A stretch of DNA of 64,000 nt, taken from the NCBI GenBank assembly GCA_027574665.1, contig CM050664.1, forward strand, positions 15,960,774-16,024,773, written 5' to 3'. Below, in pieces: positions 1-12,500 of the stretch. Every line of letters begins with the position of its first letter. The stretch's first letter is position 1. The notes under the pieces are model-generated. The model saw nothing but the letters and a program-made list of their open reading frames with translations. It made no database searches and had not been told where the DNA came from. This stretch comes from Rhynochetos jubatus. Taxonomy: Eukaryota; Chordata; Aves; Eurypygiformes; Rhynochetidae. The translations under genes were made by a program, and so were the position numbers.

Positions 1-3000
1 ATGATACACCTGTCAGAGAAAGGACACAAGTGTTGTTCTTGAAATTCCTGGCAAGATCATATCATAAACCCTTAGGCACAAGGAGCCAACACCAAAATTC
101 AGGTAAAGCTCTGAGGCAGTCTTCCTGATGGCATGACTAAACAGGCAAGCAAGCACAAGTTGATCCTAATTATGTTATGAATACAAAAACTAAGCATCCA
201 AATGACTTAACGTGTTCTTTTTAAGAAGAAACGTCTGCTGAAATGTCTGTCCTTTGGGAATACTGCGTGGCAGAAAGAATCTACCCGCGCCTCACCCAAC
301 TTTGCTAGGGCAGTGTTACTGTAAGCAATTCACCCCCTCCCAGGGCTCTGCCAGCGCACGACCTGCCACCCGGGGTAAAAGGCTCGAACGTTAAAACGGT
401 TGGGGCAGTTTTGCCCGCTCTGCACCGAGCTTCGCTGCATAACTGACTGCAGGAAACTTTCCTATGAAACTCAAGAGAGAAGGGACCCCGTGTCAAGCCA
501 TGGATTTAGCTCCAACTTTTCAAAGAGCAAAGGAAACAATGCAAAGAGCTGTTGGCCCTTGTTTCTTCGCAGGCGTCTTTGTCAAACTCTGGGACTTTAC
601 AATCACATTTCCAGTTCCGAGAAATGTTTACCTCTTGCCCCTCTTGTCCCAGAATCTCAACCCAGCAGAGGAAACTGACCCTGCATCTGGCTCCTGACGG
701 CAGAAGCTCAGCTGAAAAGTGAAGTCTAAACTTCCAGAACAGGCTACGATGTTGTACACCTTGAGCCGGAGGAACATGAGACTTACGGTACAAAAAACCC
801 CAAAAGCTGCTGAAAATTTTGACCAGCGTGACCTCAAATAAGCCAATACACACAGTGGAAAGCCGGATATGTTCCCCTTCCTTCCCTCTCAGTAGAGGGA
901 ATCTAAACAACTAATTGTAGGAACAGTAGGTATTAAATTTTAAGAGAAGCGGGTCATTCAATTGACAGAATCTGTTAAACATCCCCGACACAAAGAAGAC
1001 TAATGCACCACATCATAAAGGATGTTGTTAAAGACAGGAATTCCAATTTCAGTTCCATCCAACCCCAAGAGAGAAAAATCAATGTCTAGTAAAAGGAAAA
1101 AAAAAAATGTTTTTCACTCAAAGACTACTTAAAAAGAGAGGAAAAAGTACACAGACCAGAACATATATTTTTCCAATTGGCATAATGGCACTGCTTACTC
1201 AAGAAGGTAACCGCATGTGGAAAGCTTGAGACAGTCACCTATTTTGTAACAACCCTAAATAGTTTTAAAGTATCATTAAAAATCACCTCCATCTATTCTG
1301 AAGATCAGATTATTACAACGCAATAGAGAAGAGAAACAGAAATACACCAGAGGAATGGCATCAACACCCGGAAAGTTTGCTTTAAAATCTGCTTTATTGT
1401 TATCACAGAGCTAAATTTTGACAGCGTGATGCAAATGCAAAACCAGCCCAGGGAAGAACCAGAACTCGCAGCTGAGGGCTCCAGCCGTTCGGTTGCAGGG
1501 TCATGGTCTTTAGCCTGTCTAGCTCAAACGTTTTGCATTCTTTCCTGTACAACATCGCATTCTCGGTAGGAAAATGAGGATTGCTCGCACCTCTCTGTCT
1601 TGTTTAATACTTGGGATAGTCTCCTGGGTACCGAAGCAGTGGCTCTAAGTCTCCACAGGCTGAAAAGGGAATTGGACACCACACTTCCCAGAAAGTGCTC
1701 AGGAAGGTTATTAGCAGATGACTGCTTCTCCCATCACTTTTTAAAAACCCAAATATGTCTGCCATTTCCAAAAAGCATGGCACCACACTTGGCAAGCAAG
1801 TTTTCATGAATGCATTTCTACGAGCCTAAACTCACCAGAGGCTTCTTGCTGCACTCTACCTCAAATTTGGATCCAAGTGGGCTCGAGCAGGAGCCAGGTA
1901 TTGAGCCACACAGACTAGGGCAGTGCTAGCTGGGCAAACATAAGACAACCCTGCAGATACTTCAGGAACTTTTGAGTCTGGAGAGGAGACATTCGGGAAG
2001 TTCTCAAACTACCAGTAACACAGAGCAATGGGTAATTTGTGTAAAAAATTAACACATCTCTGCTCCTTGTTCAGTAAAGGAAAGCAACGTTCTAGTACTA
2101 CATCACGATGATTAATCTACCCTGCTATTCTCTTCTGAGACAAATCTGTCTCCATCAAACCTCACATCTGGCTACAGATGCATAAAGCCATTAGCTATGG
2201 GAGAAGATAACTGTGGATTCCACGGACAGTGAATTATTAAGGAAACGTCTACAAGCTTTTCTCATTCTGAAAATGCTGAAAACCTACAATAATCCCCACA
2301 TTATCTTGTAATATTCATGGAGACTAAATACAGGATGATTAAAGAAATTTCCACTCATTTCATTTTCTGAACCATATTATGTAATTCTTCAAAACCCCTT
2401 GGGATTTCTTACATGAGATCAGCTATTGAAAGGAAAATGTATGCACAACTATTTCTGGTTTCATACTTGGCCTTGTAAAACATGCATGGTTTGGAGGGGG
2501 GAAAATCCTTCCAAACAAACCAGACCTGTTCACTACATCTTATGATGCTCCAGGGCTCAAAAGTGCATTCTGGTAGGTACAGAAGTGTCTCATGCTCTGA
2601 ACAGAGTAAAATTAAGAAAATGTATGGTGGACATCACCACAAGTCAGAAGGGAAAAGCTGGCTTGGTTATAATGTCATTTTAAAATATCTGTTAAAATGA
2701 AAGAACTAGTATAAGAAATTAATCTTTGATATTAGCATAAAGAGTTCCATTTCTTCCAGACCCACCTGCAGACCCACTAAGTTTTTCCACCTGATGAAGA
2801 GTGCAATGAAAGTGTGTCACAACAGCAAGGGCTCGTGCTGCTTCAAAATAACAAGAATGATATGAAGGACAATGTTATTTTATTCCAGACTAAAAAAAGC
2901 TGACGGCCCAATCCAAGTATGCTCACGCATAACGTGACAAAAGACGTGATCTGAGAAAAATATGGCTCGATCTAGTAAGTGAGAAGGCTCACACAACGCA

Positions 3001-3417
3001 ATACCAGTATACGGCTTTATATCGTAGTGAAAACACCTTAAGTTATTCCAGCACACAGAAGATACAGGCGTCCAAAGTATAAATATGACGGGATCTGTTC
3101 TGAACCCATTTATATGTCTTCAAAATATTTGATATCTACAGCTGTATCTTCCACTATTACTTTTATAAATATGAAGTGATAAGGAGGAACGTCATCTTAG
3201 CGCCGGCTGTCAGGTCCCAATTCTGCAGAGATGCACGTACCTCTGCGTGATTTCAGGAACAGCTCGCTCTGGCCTGGTCACGTTTCTAACAGCACGAGCA
3301 GACAATACACAGCCACCCACTGCCAGGGAATTGTAAGGGGTTAACAGGGAGAGCATTGAAGCTAATATGGACCCAGTATTTCTGTGTGCTTAAGCGCGGC
3401 TCCTCAGGCAGACTCAC
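1..3417 (-). other. CLUAP1 intron 3 (left end cut by window)
   Basis: AT-rich sequence follows the exon-3 donor (ATG then GTGAGT, at 3417 on the minus strand). I looked for the next CLUAP1 exon (human segment starting ATKAHIKLNTKK) and did not see it. A minus-strand AATAAA occurs near 1391-1400, but no exon is attached to it. Nothing else was recognised. Confidence 0.6.
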
Positions 3418-6266
3418 CATGAACTGAGCCACCGCCTTGATGAAGAAAACCCGGTCCTGTTCTGTCTCCACATCAGGAGGAATATCACTCTGAGGTTCGT
3501 ACCTGTGGAAAGAAGCACGCACAGATCCTGAGAAGAAATACACGTGCAAACTTAAAGCGAGCGCTTCATTTGTGAGGCTGAAGGCAAACAAAACAAGAGT
3601 GTGCAAGGCTGGAAATCTTTAGCTCCTACTGCAGATTGGGGGATCCAGACCCGGGAATGCACACAACGGGTTTGTGTACAAACGGCAAAAGCTGTAAAAC
3701 CTGAGACTCTTCTCTGGACAGAACTGTTACTGTGGGGTCCTGGATACATCTTTTCAGTCTGTTTCACAAATGGGCTGGCTCAAGCCTGTGGAACATTTAT
3801 TTTTTTCTAAAGTATTTCTTCTTTCTTCAGAATTCATTTACTACTTAAACCACAAACTGCTCATATAAATCAAACTGAACTGAATCGTGTGGCTTCACAA
3901 TTTAAAGCACCAGGCACACGACTGAGTTAACAGCCCCAGTCTTCACAGTGCTATGCTGAAATGACTTGTGCTAGATTACTGCTGTCAGTACGAACAAAAC
4001 CTGCCACCTTCTCCTTTAAAACGCTACTTTTCCACGCTCCCAAAATACACAAGAAAAGTTCACACTCAGACATCATTTCAAACATAGTACTTTCAAGAAT
4101 AAACAAAAAAACTTATGAAAAAGCAAATTGAAAGACTGTGAAATGCTTAAAAAAGCCCACTAGTGAAACGCAGAAACTTCTAGACATCACCAGCCTGTGG
4201 GAACCAGGGAAGAAATATAAATTCTCATAAAGGGCTTTGAGATTTTCAGCATTCAGACAGGCTAAAAAGCATCTTCGCTTTCAACTCACATTTGAGATTA
4301 TGAGCAAGGCACGTGCAAAGTACCCTCTGCTTTAAAGTGCAATTAAAAGGCTTCTAGAAGCTGGACAAGCTGTCTGTGTCGAGTGTCATTCTGACCCAGA
4401 CCAGAAAAGGATGCCAGTGTTCAGCCACTATTGGTGAAGAGCAAGTGCTCTGGCACTTCGCTATTAGGCACAGGCTCCCTGTAATCTTAAAACACAAAAG
4501 TTTAAGCTTTTAAAAGTGTCTGGGTTCATTAAAGATATTTTTCAAACAATATTCTTGTTTTCTTTCAATTGCTCTGATATTTTACTGTTACACACTATGG
4601 GGGGACCCATATTTGTATTTTTGCACGAGTTGAAAACAACCAGGCCCTCAGCGTGACAGCGATATTTTAAAGAATATTTAGTTAACTTAATCCAAGCAAT
4701 TTTGCATGGTTAAGTATTTCCCAATTTTATTACAATTGCAACAGCGTCCAGCAAATTTCTAACAGCTCAGTAATTAAACTTAATGGATACTAATTATGAA
4801 TCCAGGCCAAAAAACAGCAATCAGGCAAGTGGGTCACTGTCACATTTTCCATTGTAATATTCTACCTCAGGAGCAGGTTAAAAATCTTAGTTTTTCACTT
4901 CCGTGGGAGAAAGGAGATTATGTATAATTTGATTAGCACCTCAAGTGTCATAAATATTTATTTAACCAAAGTCTGCCAATGGGCTAAGTGGGCATAAAAC
5001 TACAACTGGATAGCAGTACATTAGTACGGTATCGTTTTATTTGTTTTCAAATGGCATGGGTGCTAGGCAACACGTAGACAGGTTGAACCAACAACAATCA
5101 TAGCAGGAAGGTAAAAACAGTTTCTTGGTAAGCTCTTACTGTATATCAGCCTGTTTGGGGTAGGAGGTCAGATACAGGCAGAAAGGTAACGGGGCTCGTA
5201 GAATATGTGAAAGATGCGGATACTTTCAAACAAGTACGTCCACCCTCAAGATGCAACCTCTGCCAGGGCTGAGGCGTTGTATTTTCTACTTCATCTACTA
5301 AAACACCTTTTTGTTGTTGTAGAAATAAACTGAAAACCTGCACACTTCACCACCACGTTTTCTATCTGATATTTAGAAAAACAGATCTCGAAGAATGACT
5401 AAATATCATTATATTCCCCTTTAATCTTCAGTTTCACAGCAGAACATCAGCTCCAAGCATACCTATTACATCCCAGCATCACTTGTTAGCCTCATCACCA
5501 ACCTTTTCACTAGCCAGAGAAGCACTTCTGAAACCAGCATGAAGTTTGGGGTATGAAAATTCTCCATCGAGATGAGTCGGGGGTAGCCCAGCGCCCTCAT
5601 CATCTCAGTAAAATCTGAAAAACAAGCAAGAGCAGGGATTCCTTCCTAAACGGCCAAGACATTACCAAGAACTCCCGTCCCCACAGCACACCGTTCATTT
5701 ACCATTAGATATGCCCTGTTCAAAGTGCTGTTAAAACAATCCTGAAGGGATTAATTTCAAAAACCAATATACTTCCATAGAAAACACGCCTGAGTTTGTA
5801 ACAAGAGATTCACTGGGCAGAGAAGTGTTAAAACGGCTTCTCTCTACAAAACGCACCATTTAAATGAAGGCAGCTATGGATGCGTTCCCCCTCCCCACCT
5901 CTATTCCGCCCTCCTAGCGCGCAGACCGCCAGGCAAGCTGAAGAAAGGCTCCGACCCCGCAGCGGCCTTCCCTACAGCCCTCGTCTGAGGCCCCCCTGAC
6001 ACCCCCAAGCGCCCCTCGCCCGCCTGCGCTACCTCCTGGACCTCGGGGGGGAACTACACAGCAAAACCTCAAGGCAAAGCGGGACGCGCTCGGCTGCTGA
6101 GGCACCAACGGGGCCGGAGACGCTCTGCAGGGCCCAGCGAGCCGCGGTAGCCTGCGGGGCCTCAGGGATGTCGAGACTCGGGGGCTACCGCGTCCCGTCC
6201 CGTCCCCCCGCGCTGGCCCCATGCCCCTGAGCGAGGCTCCTCACTCCTGAGGTCGCGGAACGACAT
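3418..6266 (-). CDS. CLUAP1: CLUAP1 (IFT38), 5' part: coding exons 1-3; gene continues off the left edge
   Basis: CLUAP1/IFT38 is a peripheral IFT-B subunit needed for intraflagellar transport and cilium assembly. Three minus-strand coding exons are visible: 6266-6245 (ATG at 6266-6264), 5614-5503 and 3502-3418. All have AG/GT borders and phases that join exactly (22+112+85 nt, 73 codons). The product begins [20 protein letters not shown] and continues through [15 protein letters not shown] and [11 protein letters not shown]. This matches the N-terminal calponin-homology-like domain of vertebrate CLUAP1, which is about 413 aa in human. I found none of the following exons between 1 and 3417, so that stretch is read as intron 3. 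A longer frame upstream of the ATG in the GC-rich 5' region is not supported. Identity is very secure; the remaining roughly 340 residues are outside the window. Confidence 0.95.
3503..5502 (-). other. CLUAP1 intron 2
   Basis: This lies between the donor at 5502 (AAAAG then GTTGGT) and the acceptor at 3503 (TTCCACAG). It is AT-rich, and no exon, repeat family or RNA gene was recognised in it. Confidence 0.7.
5615..6244 (-). other. CLUAP1 intron 1, entering the CpG island
   Basis: The intron runs from the donor after the 22-nt first coding exon (AGGA then GTGAGG) to the acceptor TTTTTCAG at 5615. Its right half, about 5,920-6,244, is CpG-rich and belongs to the promoter island. GC-rich open frames here are unsupported. 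Confidence 0.7.
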
Positions 6267-6520
6267 CTCCGAGGAGCCCACGGGTCTCCGCTTGCCGCCG
6301 CACCAGGCCGCGCCGCTCGTCTCTATGGCAACCCCCCCTACGGCGCAGCGGCCGGGCCAAACTCCTGCGGAAAGCGAAGCGCCACGGCGCTGGGTCGGGT
6401 CCTGGGTCCCCGGACGCCCCCGGCACCCTCTCACCAGCCGAGAGGCTCCGTGGGGCGCCCGGCCTCCCCCTGGCTCTGCAGGGTGGTGGGGCCTGTTGGC
6501 GAGATGACCGCCCCTGGGGT
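5920..6520 (-). promoter_or_regulatory. CpG-island promoter of CLUAP1
   Basis: Base composition shifts sharply from AT-rich to CpG-rich around the CLUAP1 start codon at 6266. The interval includes runs such as CGCGCC and GCGCGCAG. The transcription start cannot be fixed, but it should lie in the roughly 200 bases right of 6266. The X-box-like motif at 6319-6332 falls there. Confidence 0.65.
6319..6332 (-). promoter_or_regulatory. RFX X-box-like site upstream of CLUAP1
   Basis: Read on the minus strand the site is GTTGCCATAGAGAC, close to the RFX/DAF-19 X-box (GTTRCC, two-base spacer, RGYAAC). The left half-site GTTGCC is perfect; the right half has two deviations. It starts 53 bases upstream of the CLUAP1 ATG in the same orientation, where X-boxes of ciliary genes usually sit. 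That RFX acts here is inference. Confidence 0.6.
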
Positions 6521-9500
6521 GCGGGCTGTCCCCGGCCCAATCTGGGGCAGTCATGGCTGTTCCCTGGGGGGTGGCTGTGGCTGGACAGTAAGGCGGTGCT
6601 CCCCCACAACAGTCAGCAGCGGTATGAAAATCCGTGTCCTCAGCTCGCCTGACATAAACCCACCGCTGCTGCATCCCAGGGGCGGGGTCCCTGGCTCTCG
6701 GCATTGCGCATCCACCCGCTCTGCAGGGGACTGGGGTCTCCCCGAGGACCCGAGCCCCCCTGCAGCTCTGCACGGGTGCTGGAGCATCGCAGGGCTGAGC
6801 CCGAGGGGGAGCGGAGAACGGGGACCAGCAGGAAGACAGGCGGGAACGCCTTCCTCTCTACAGTCACCCATGTCTGTGGGGCACCCAGGGTGCCGCAGCC
6901 ACGCGGACGACGACCGTGGTCCGTGGACCACTCGCCGAAACGCACAGGAGGTCCTGGGCACTGCACGCAGCTGCCCCTGGCAATCCATTTCAGAGCTGAA
7001 AGTATCTTCCTAACGCCTGCCTTCTCTTCTTATGCTCTAATTTGACGTTTCTACCCCTTGTGCTCCACAGAACGAACTTAGAAAAAGATGAAATTTGCTT
7101 ACTTTTCTAAGCTTTCTTTCAATATCTGAAGGCAAATGTTCTCCTTCAATTTTCTCTCCGATCCAGATAAGACAACTCCACTACCTCCAGCCTCCCTTCT
7201 TGGGTCATATTTTCTAGATCACTGTTCATTCTCATTGCTGTTCTCCCACCAACCATTCCACATCTTTCTCCAAGCGTGATGATGATAAGCATAGAAAGCC
7301 CTAGCACGAACGCCTCAACAAGGCTACAGCAAATTACTCCGTGTTGCTGGAATCATTCTTCCATTTCTATATCCCAGGATGGCATCTGCAATTTCTCCCA
7401 TACCATCTAAAACAAGACGCTGTTGACATACTCAACTTGTGACTCACTCCAGTCCCGTCTCCTTCCCTGAAGTACCGTTTGCCTCCTGTATTTCACTGTT
7501 GGTTATCCTTCCAGTGAAAGTTATACGTGCAGAATACAGACAAGTGAAAGCTAACGTTCTCTTATCCAACACGCAAATGTAAGCAATCATTGTCCATTCC
7601 CAGGGACACCCACAGAAGCCAGTGTCCCCAGGCCAGCCAACACGGCTTCTTGCGACCTCTCGGCTCCCACCCACAGGCGACACTGACCGAGCCTGTCAGC
7701 AGTTTCATAACAGACTCCTCAAAGGCTCTTGGTGTCCTGGGTCTGCCCCTACAGACATAACAGCACTTTTCACACTGATGCATCAAGTAAAAACACTGTG
7801 ACGGCTTCTCTGCTAACACTTGGTGCTTTCAGATGTCCTAGAGGAACAAGAGCTCTGACCACGAGACTCTGCAGAAACGCCGGACGGAGCGGCCGCTGCT
7901 CTTACTGACAGGGTCATCAATATCGCGGGGTGGAATGAGCTGAATATAATCTAGATGTCAGGCTGATCTATGGACATCTCAGGACATTTTGCGGAGCAGT
8001 CCGCAGTTTTCCACTTCCAACTGCCCAAACATACACAAGACATGCGCACACAGGCTCTGTATTGAGCAGTACCATATCCACATGATTGAAAAAAGTAATC
8101 AAAAGCAAGGAAATAGCAATAAATCCTAGAAAGAATAAATACTGAATTAAAGTAGTTATGTTAGAAAATAGAAGACATGATTGGAGACTGGGTTTGTTAT
8201 GCCAGAAAGCCACGAGATAGCAAACCTTAAATAATTCACTAGTTCATGAGCGTATCAGCCATCCAATAGCTTGGGCTGGGTGGGCAAAGGAGGAAGGAAA
8301 CATTCCCTGTCTCTACTGCTGTGTTACACCAACTGGCAGGCAAAAGGCAGGTGGGATGAAATATGTGATGGAGCCAAAGCTGCAAAATAAATGAAATAAA
8401 TTGTCTGCGTACCGTTTACGTCAGCTCTACACTTTATATAAGTGTCATTAATATTTATATATTAATCTTGGGCAACACAACTGTGCCACTGGAGACGGAG
8501 TGGATGAAGCTTTGAATAAAATAGGGTCACAAAGAGGAGCAAACTGCAGCCATATAACCCTGGCAGGAGCTCACACCACATCCATGAAGGCTAAGCCTTT
8601 CTCCCTGACACCTCCCCACCTCTAGAAACCCACTCTCAAAGGGAAAAATGAACATCTCAACTTACTCCCTAGACACATGAATTAACCTCCCTGGACACAG
8701 CTCCCCATTGCACAGCCCAGTTCACGCTTTTGCGAGATGGAGGGTTTATTTTCTTCCCCTTCATCACTACAAAAGCTGGAAGTTTTGTTGGAAAGGAAAG
8801 AAAACCTCAAGTTTTGGCACAGGTTTCAGTGGCAATGGGTGAGCTATCAGATGACACTGCTGGCTCTACAGATGGAAATATCTTCCCTGCACATCTGCAG
8901 TGCCTGGTCTGCATCCAAACCTCTAACTTCATTTAGACGAAATTTCATTTCTTTAGGGCTGTAGGAAGCCACAGGGGCTGCTGGGGGCCTGGTAGAGGTG
9001 TAGGAGGAATGCATGCGGGGTGGTGAACACCGTCCAAGCGGTGTGTAAGCATCCAGGCTGCTTCCTAGCAGAAGGTGCTGATCCCACCTTGCAGCCAAAC
9101 CGCTGGTGAGAAGGAGTTAGCTGCCCCTGCAGTGAATGGCTTTGCTCTGAAATGAGGTTGGGAATGACTGGAGCAACAGCTATTATTTAACACCTCAAGG
9201 AAAATAAGGCCCTCCTTTGCCTGTTTCTTATGCTGTGCATGTGAATTTCGGGGGTCCCCAAATCACTTTGGGGTTGACAAGTAGGGCCAGGCAAAGCCTT
9301 CCACAGCCCAGGCTGGTACCATCATCTCATCCTATTTACTGCCTCCATGCTGATTTCAGGACTCTGCCAACCTCTTTTAGCCCCTCTCTTTGGCTCCCAC
9401 CCACCCCCAAACTCACCCCTGAAGTCCAGTCATCCTTTGTGGCTCACGAGCATCCATTAATCAAAGATTTCACCGAGAAACTATTGACCTGGGCAGCTGA

Positions 9501-12500
9501 ACATCATTGATCCAGGCGACATGCCATCAGGTCCCTTTTGGCTGCTGCAAGTGTGGTTAGCACACTGTGCTTTTAAATAGTCCATCACTCAAACATCCCA
9601 TCAGACAGCCTGATGTCTCCGTGTCAGCTCCTAGTTTAGCAAGAACAGCGTCCGAGCTCGTTGTGCACAGCCTCTCCGTGCACTGGCAGAGCCGGACCAA
9701 GGCAGGAGACGAGCTCTGCAATCAAAGAGGTATGGGAAGGACAGGGAAGGAGAAACCGTCTCGCTGCGAGGATGGCCTTGTAACACCCCACCAGCATCCT
9801 CTGCCCGTAAGGCAAACTCTTCTTCTCTCTTCTGGGGGAGAAAGAACAATTTGGCCACCTCTTCCCACACAGGATATCCCCCTCCACGCATGGAGCTCAG
9901 ACACACAACCTCCACGTATGTTTTCTGCTGCTTCCTCTCATCATTGCCATTTCAGGATCAGCACAATAAATCTAACGATTTGCTGGTTGAGACCCCTTTC
10001 CTCGCTCTGTTCACCAAACGCTCCTTACATCTAAAACAGCGATATCGATCTCACGGTCAGCGTCTCCTGGCCATCAGCCAGCATGGTTTTTTTTTAATTT
10101 CTCCCCATCCCAGTGGAGCTGGCTGCACCCTTCAGCAGCTGCTCCCTGTCACAGGCTGTGTGCGACCCCAACCCTTCGGGACATCCCCCCCCGGGTACCT
10201 GTCAGGTTCTCAACATGTAAATAATCAGCTCTATTAATCTTTCCCTGAGTCAGCCCTTTCAGCTGTCTGAACTCTCGTTGCCATCTTCCTGCAGATGGGT
10301 TGGTTTGGGGTTTTTTTTGGCAATATATATATTTTTAGTGTTCTACCACTCTTTCCCCACTTTGGTTTTTTTTGGCAGAGCTTAGCGTTAAAGTTGCTAT
10401 CGCATGTTTTTAAGTCAAATTCTCACATCCTTACGTTACAGTACCTGGCAGATTGGCCTAAACTATGTTTTTCCTCCGGTAACGAGGAATTATGCTTTGT
10501 GAAGGGTTGTTTCATGCTATTCCCATGGGGTAAACAGTTACATGGCGTCATGCTGACCCGGACCACGGTCACCCAGGGTCTGTGCTCGGGGATCTGGCAG
10601 GCGGAAGAGTGCCACGGACCAGTTGTGAAGACGGGACTTGTTCCAGCTCACAGCCCCCAGGAGAAGCTGTGGTGCCACTGCCATGTAATTGAAAAGGAGA
10701 TTTTTTCATGCCTTAAATTTCAGAAAGAAACTTTACGCAGCAGCCAGGCAAGCCGTGCTGGCGGGGAGTTGGGGAGGAGGGAGAGCGAGGGCAGGTAGTA
10801 GCATCACCACTGCGGCCATGAACACCCAGACTGAACCACGGGAGAAGGAGGAAAACCACATCCATGTCACCTGCCTGGATGCTCCTCTGTGCCCCTGCGT
10901 CTGCTGCGTGCCTCCAGCAAGGGGTCTGCTGTAGTCATGGCACAAATAAACTGCTCTTCTCCCCCTGTCCCACCACCTGGTTTCCTGTGTGTTAGGAGAG
11001 CGGCTACGTTTGATTTTGCCCTCAAAGATGCAGAATCACCCAGTTTTGAGCAGGCCCACACAACAGGGCAGATAACCAGGGCAAACCCTCCCTCCAGCAG
11101 CAGCCGAGTCCCCTCGTTGCCTGGCACCTTCCTGTAAATAACCTGCAAAGCAAAGAAAAAGAGCTACAGGATTTTCCTGCTCTTTTTCCGACGGTGTCCT
11201 ACCTGGTTATTCTCCAAATTCAGTCCTCGATCCCAGGGATGGCAGGACTGTAGCTCTTGGCAGGGCTGGGACATAATGTGCTGTTGACAATATGATCAAG
11301 TGAGAAAGCAAGTAAATTCTACTCTGATTTCTCTAATGTTTTTAAATCAGGAATAAAAAAACATGAAATGATCAGTTACTCTTGAGATTCCTCAAACACA
11401 AAATAAACCAACACTCAGCTGTGCCCTCCCTGTTGGGAAGAAGCAGTTAAAAGGCTTCAAACTTCTTTTACATCCCAGGAGACCTACGTGTGAAGTTGCT
11501 GTACACTTCAATATACTCTAAGTCACCTTTCAGGCACTGTGAGGAAAAACAGAAAGAGAATATGGTCCTCTTGATGGTGGAGAAAATAAAACCTGTTTCT
11601 GCTGGGTTGTTTCCCAAGCTACCTGTTAGATAAATGCTGCTGGAGGGTATTAGCTTTATAGATAGACCCTTTACAGCTTGAGAGACTGGGAAGGGAAACT
11701 GCCAGAGGGATTCACTCAGCGGAGCTGGTGGGGAAAAAAAAAAAAAAAGCAGGTAGGAAACGATGAGGTTTTCCTGTGGCTGGTCTATGGAAGTGTCATA
11801 CAGGCACTTCACGATCAGGTTTTTTGCATCCTCTTTCTGTTTTTACTTGCAAGTTGGGCATCAATTTTTGCTCCTCTACACAGAGCCTCTCCATTACCCA
11901 GCTGGGATGGACTAGTTTTTCCCAAAAAGGTGTTTTCAACCCTGGGCTGCAGCATTTGCTGCCCCCATCCACACAATCAGAGGTTTCCGTTTGCTGCTGA
12001 GGGCTGGCTCAGCTTGCAAACTCCTTGGTGTTGGCGTGGAAGGGAGTTTCGTGAGCAGACTTGTTCCTTCCCGCTTTATCTGACATTAACCTCAGCAGTC
12101 CGGAAGCGAAGATGGGAAGGTAACCGCTGCCAGGGGGAGGGGAAATGGCTGGGGATCGCTCGTGGAAGGTGAAGTGCTATTTGTGCCGAGGAACCTGAGG
12201 AAATCTGGAGCCTTTGTGTCTGGGGAAGGAAAATATCCAGGAATGTCACGTTCCCTGTAATTACATTGCAGAGCAGCTCCCTCCCATTAATGTGCTGGCA
12301 TTACAGAAGAGCTCTGAGAGCAGAGTGCGGTACCCAGGATAAGCAGCAGCCCATGTATCAAGCAGAAGGGGTAATAAATCAGCAGCCTCCCTTTGATCGC
12401 TCAGCGGATAAGCAAGAGAAGCTACTTAGGATGAAAAAACATCCACAAGCAAGTAGATTTCCAGATCTATCGCAGACTTTGCCTGACAGGTCAGGAGAGG

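Noticed and set aside
2715-2880. 51-codon minus stretch ending GTLYANIKD that looked like a C-terminal exon
   Set aside because: It is not CLUAP1, has no convincing splice signal, and an open run of that length is expected by chance.
6162-6773. 203-codon minus frame suggesting a longer CLUAP1 N-terminus
   Set aside because: The family start MSFRDLR is present at 6266 and its first exon splices correctly. The longer frame reflects CpG-island composition.
8847-9098. Minus frame containing KEMKFRLNEVRGLDADQALQ
   Set aside because: It is an isolated frame with no splice partners, no recognised family and no start context.
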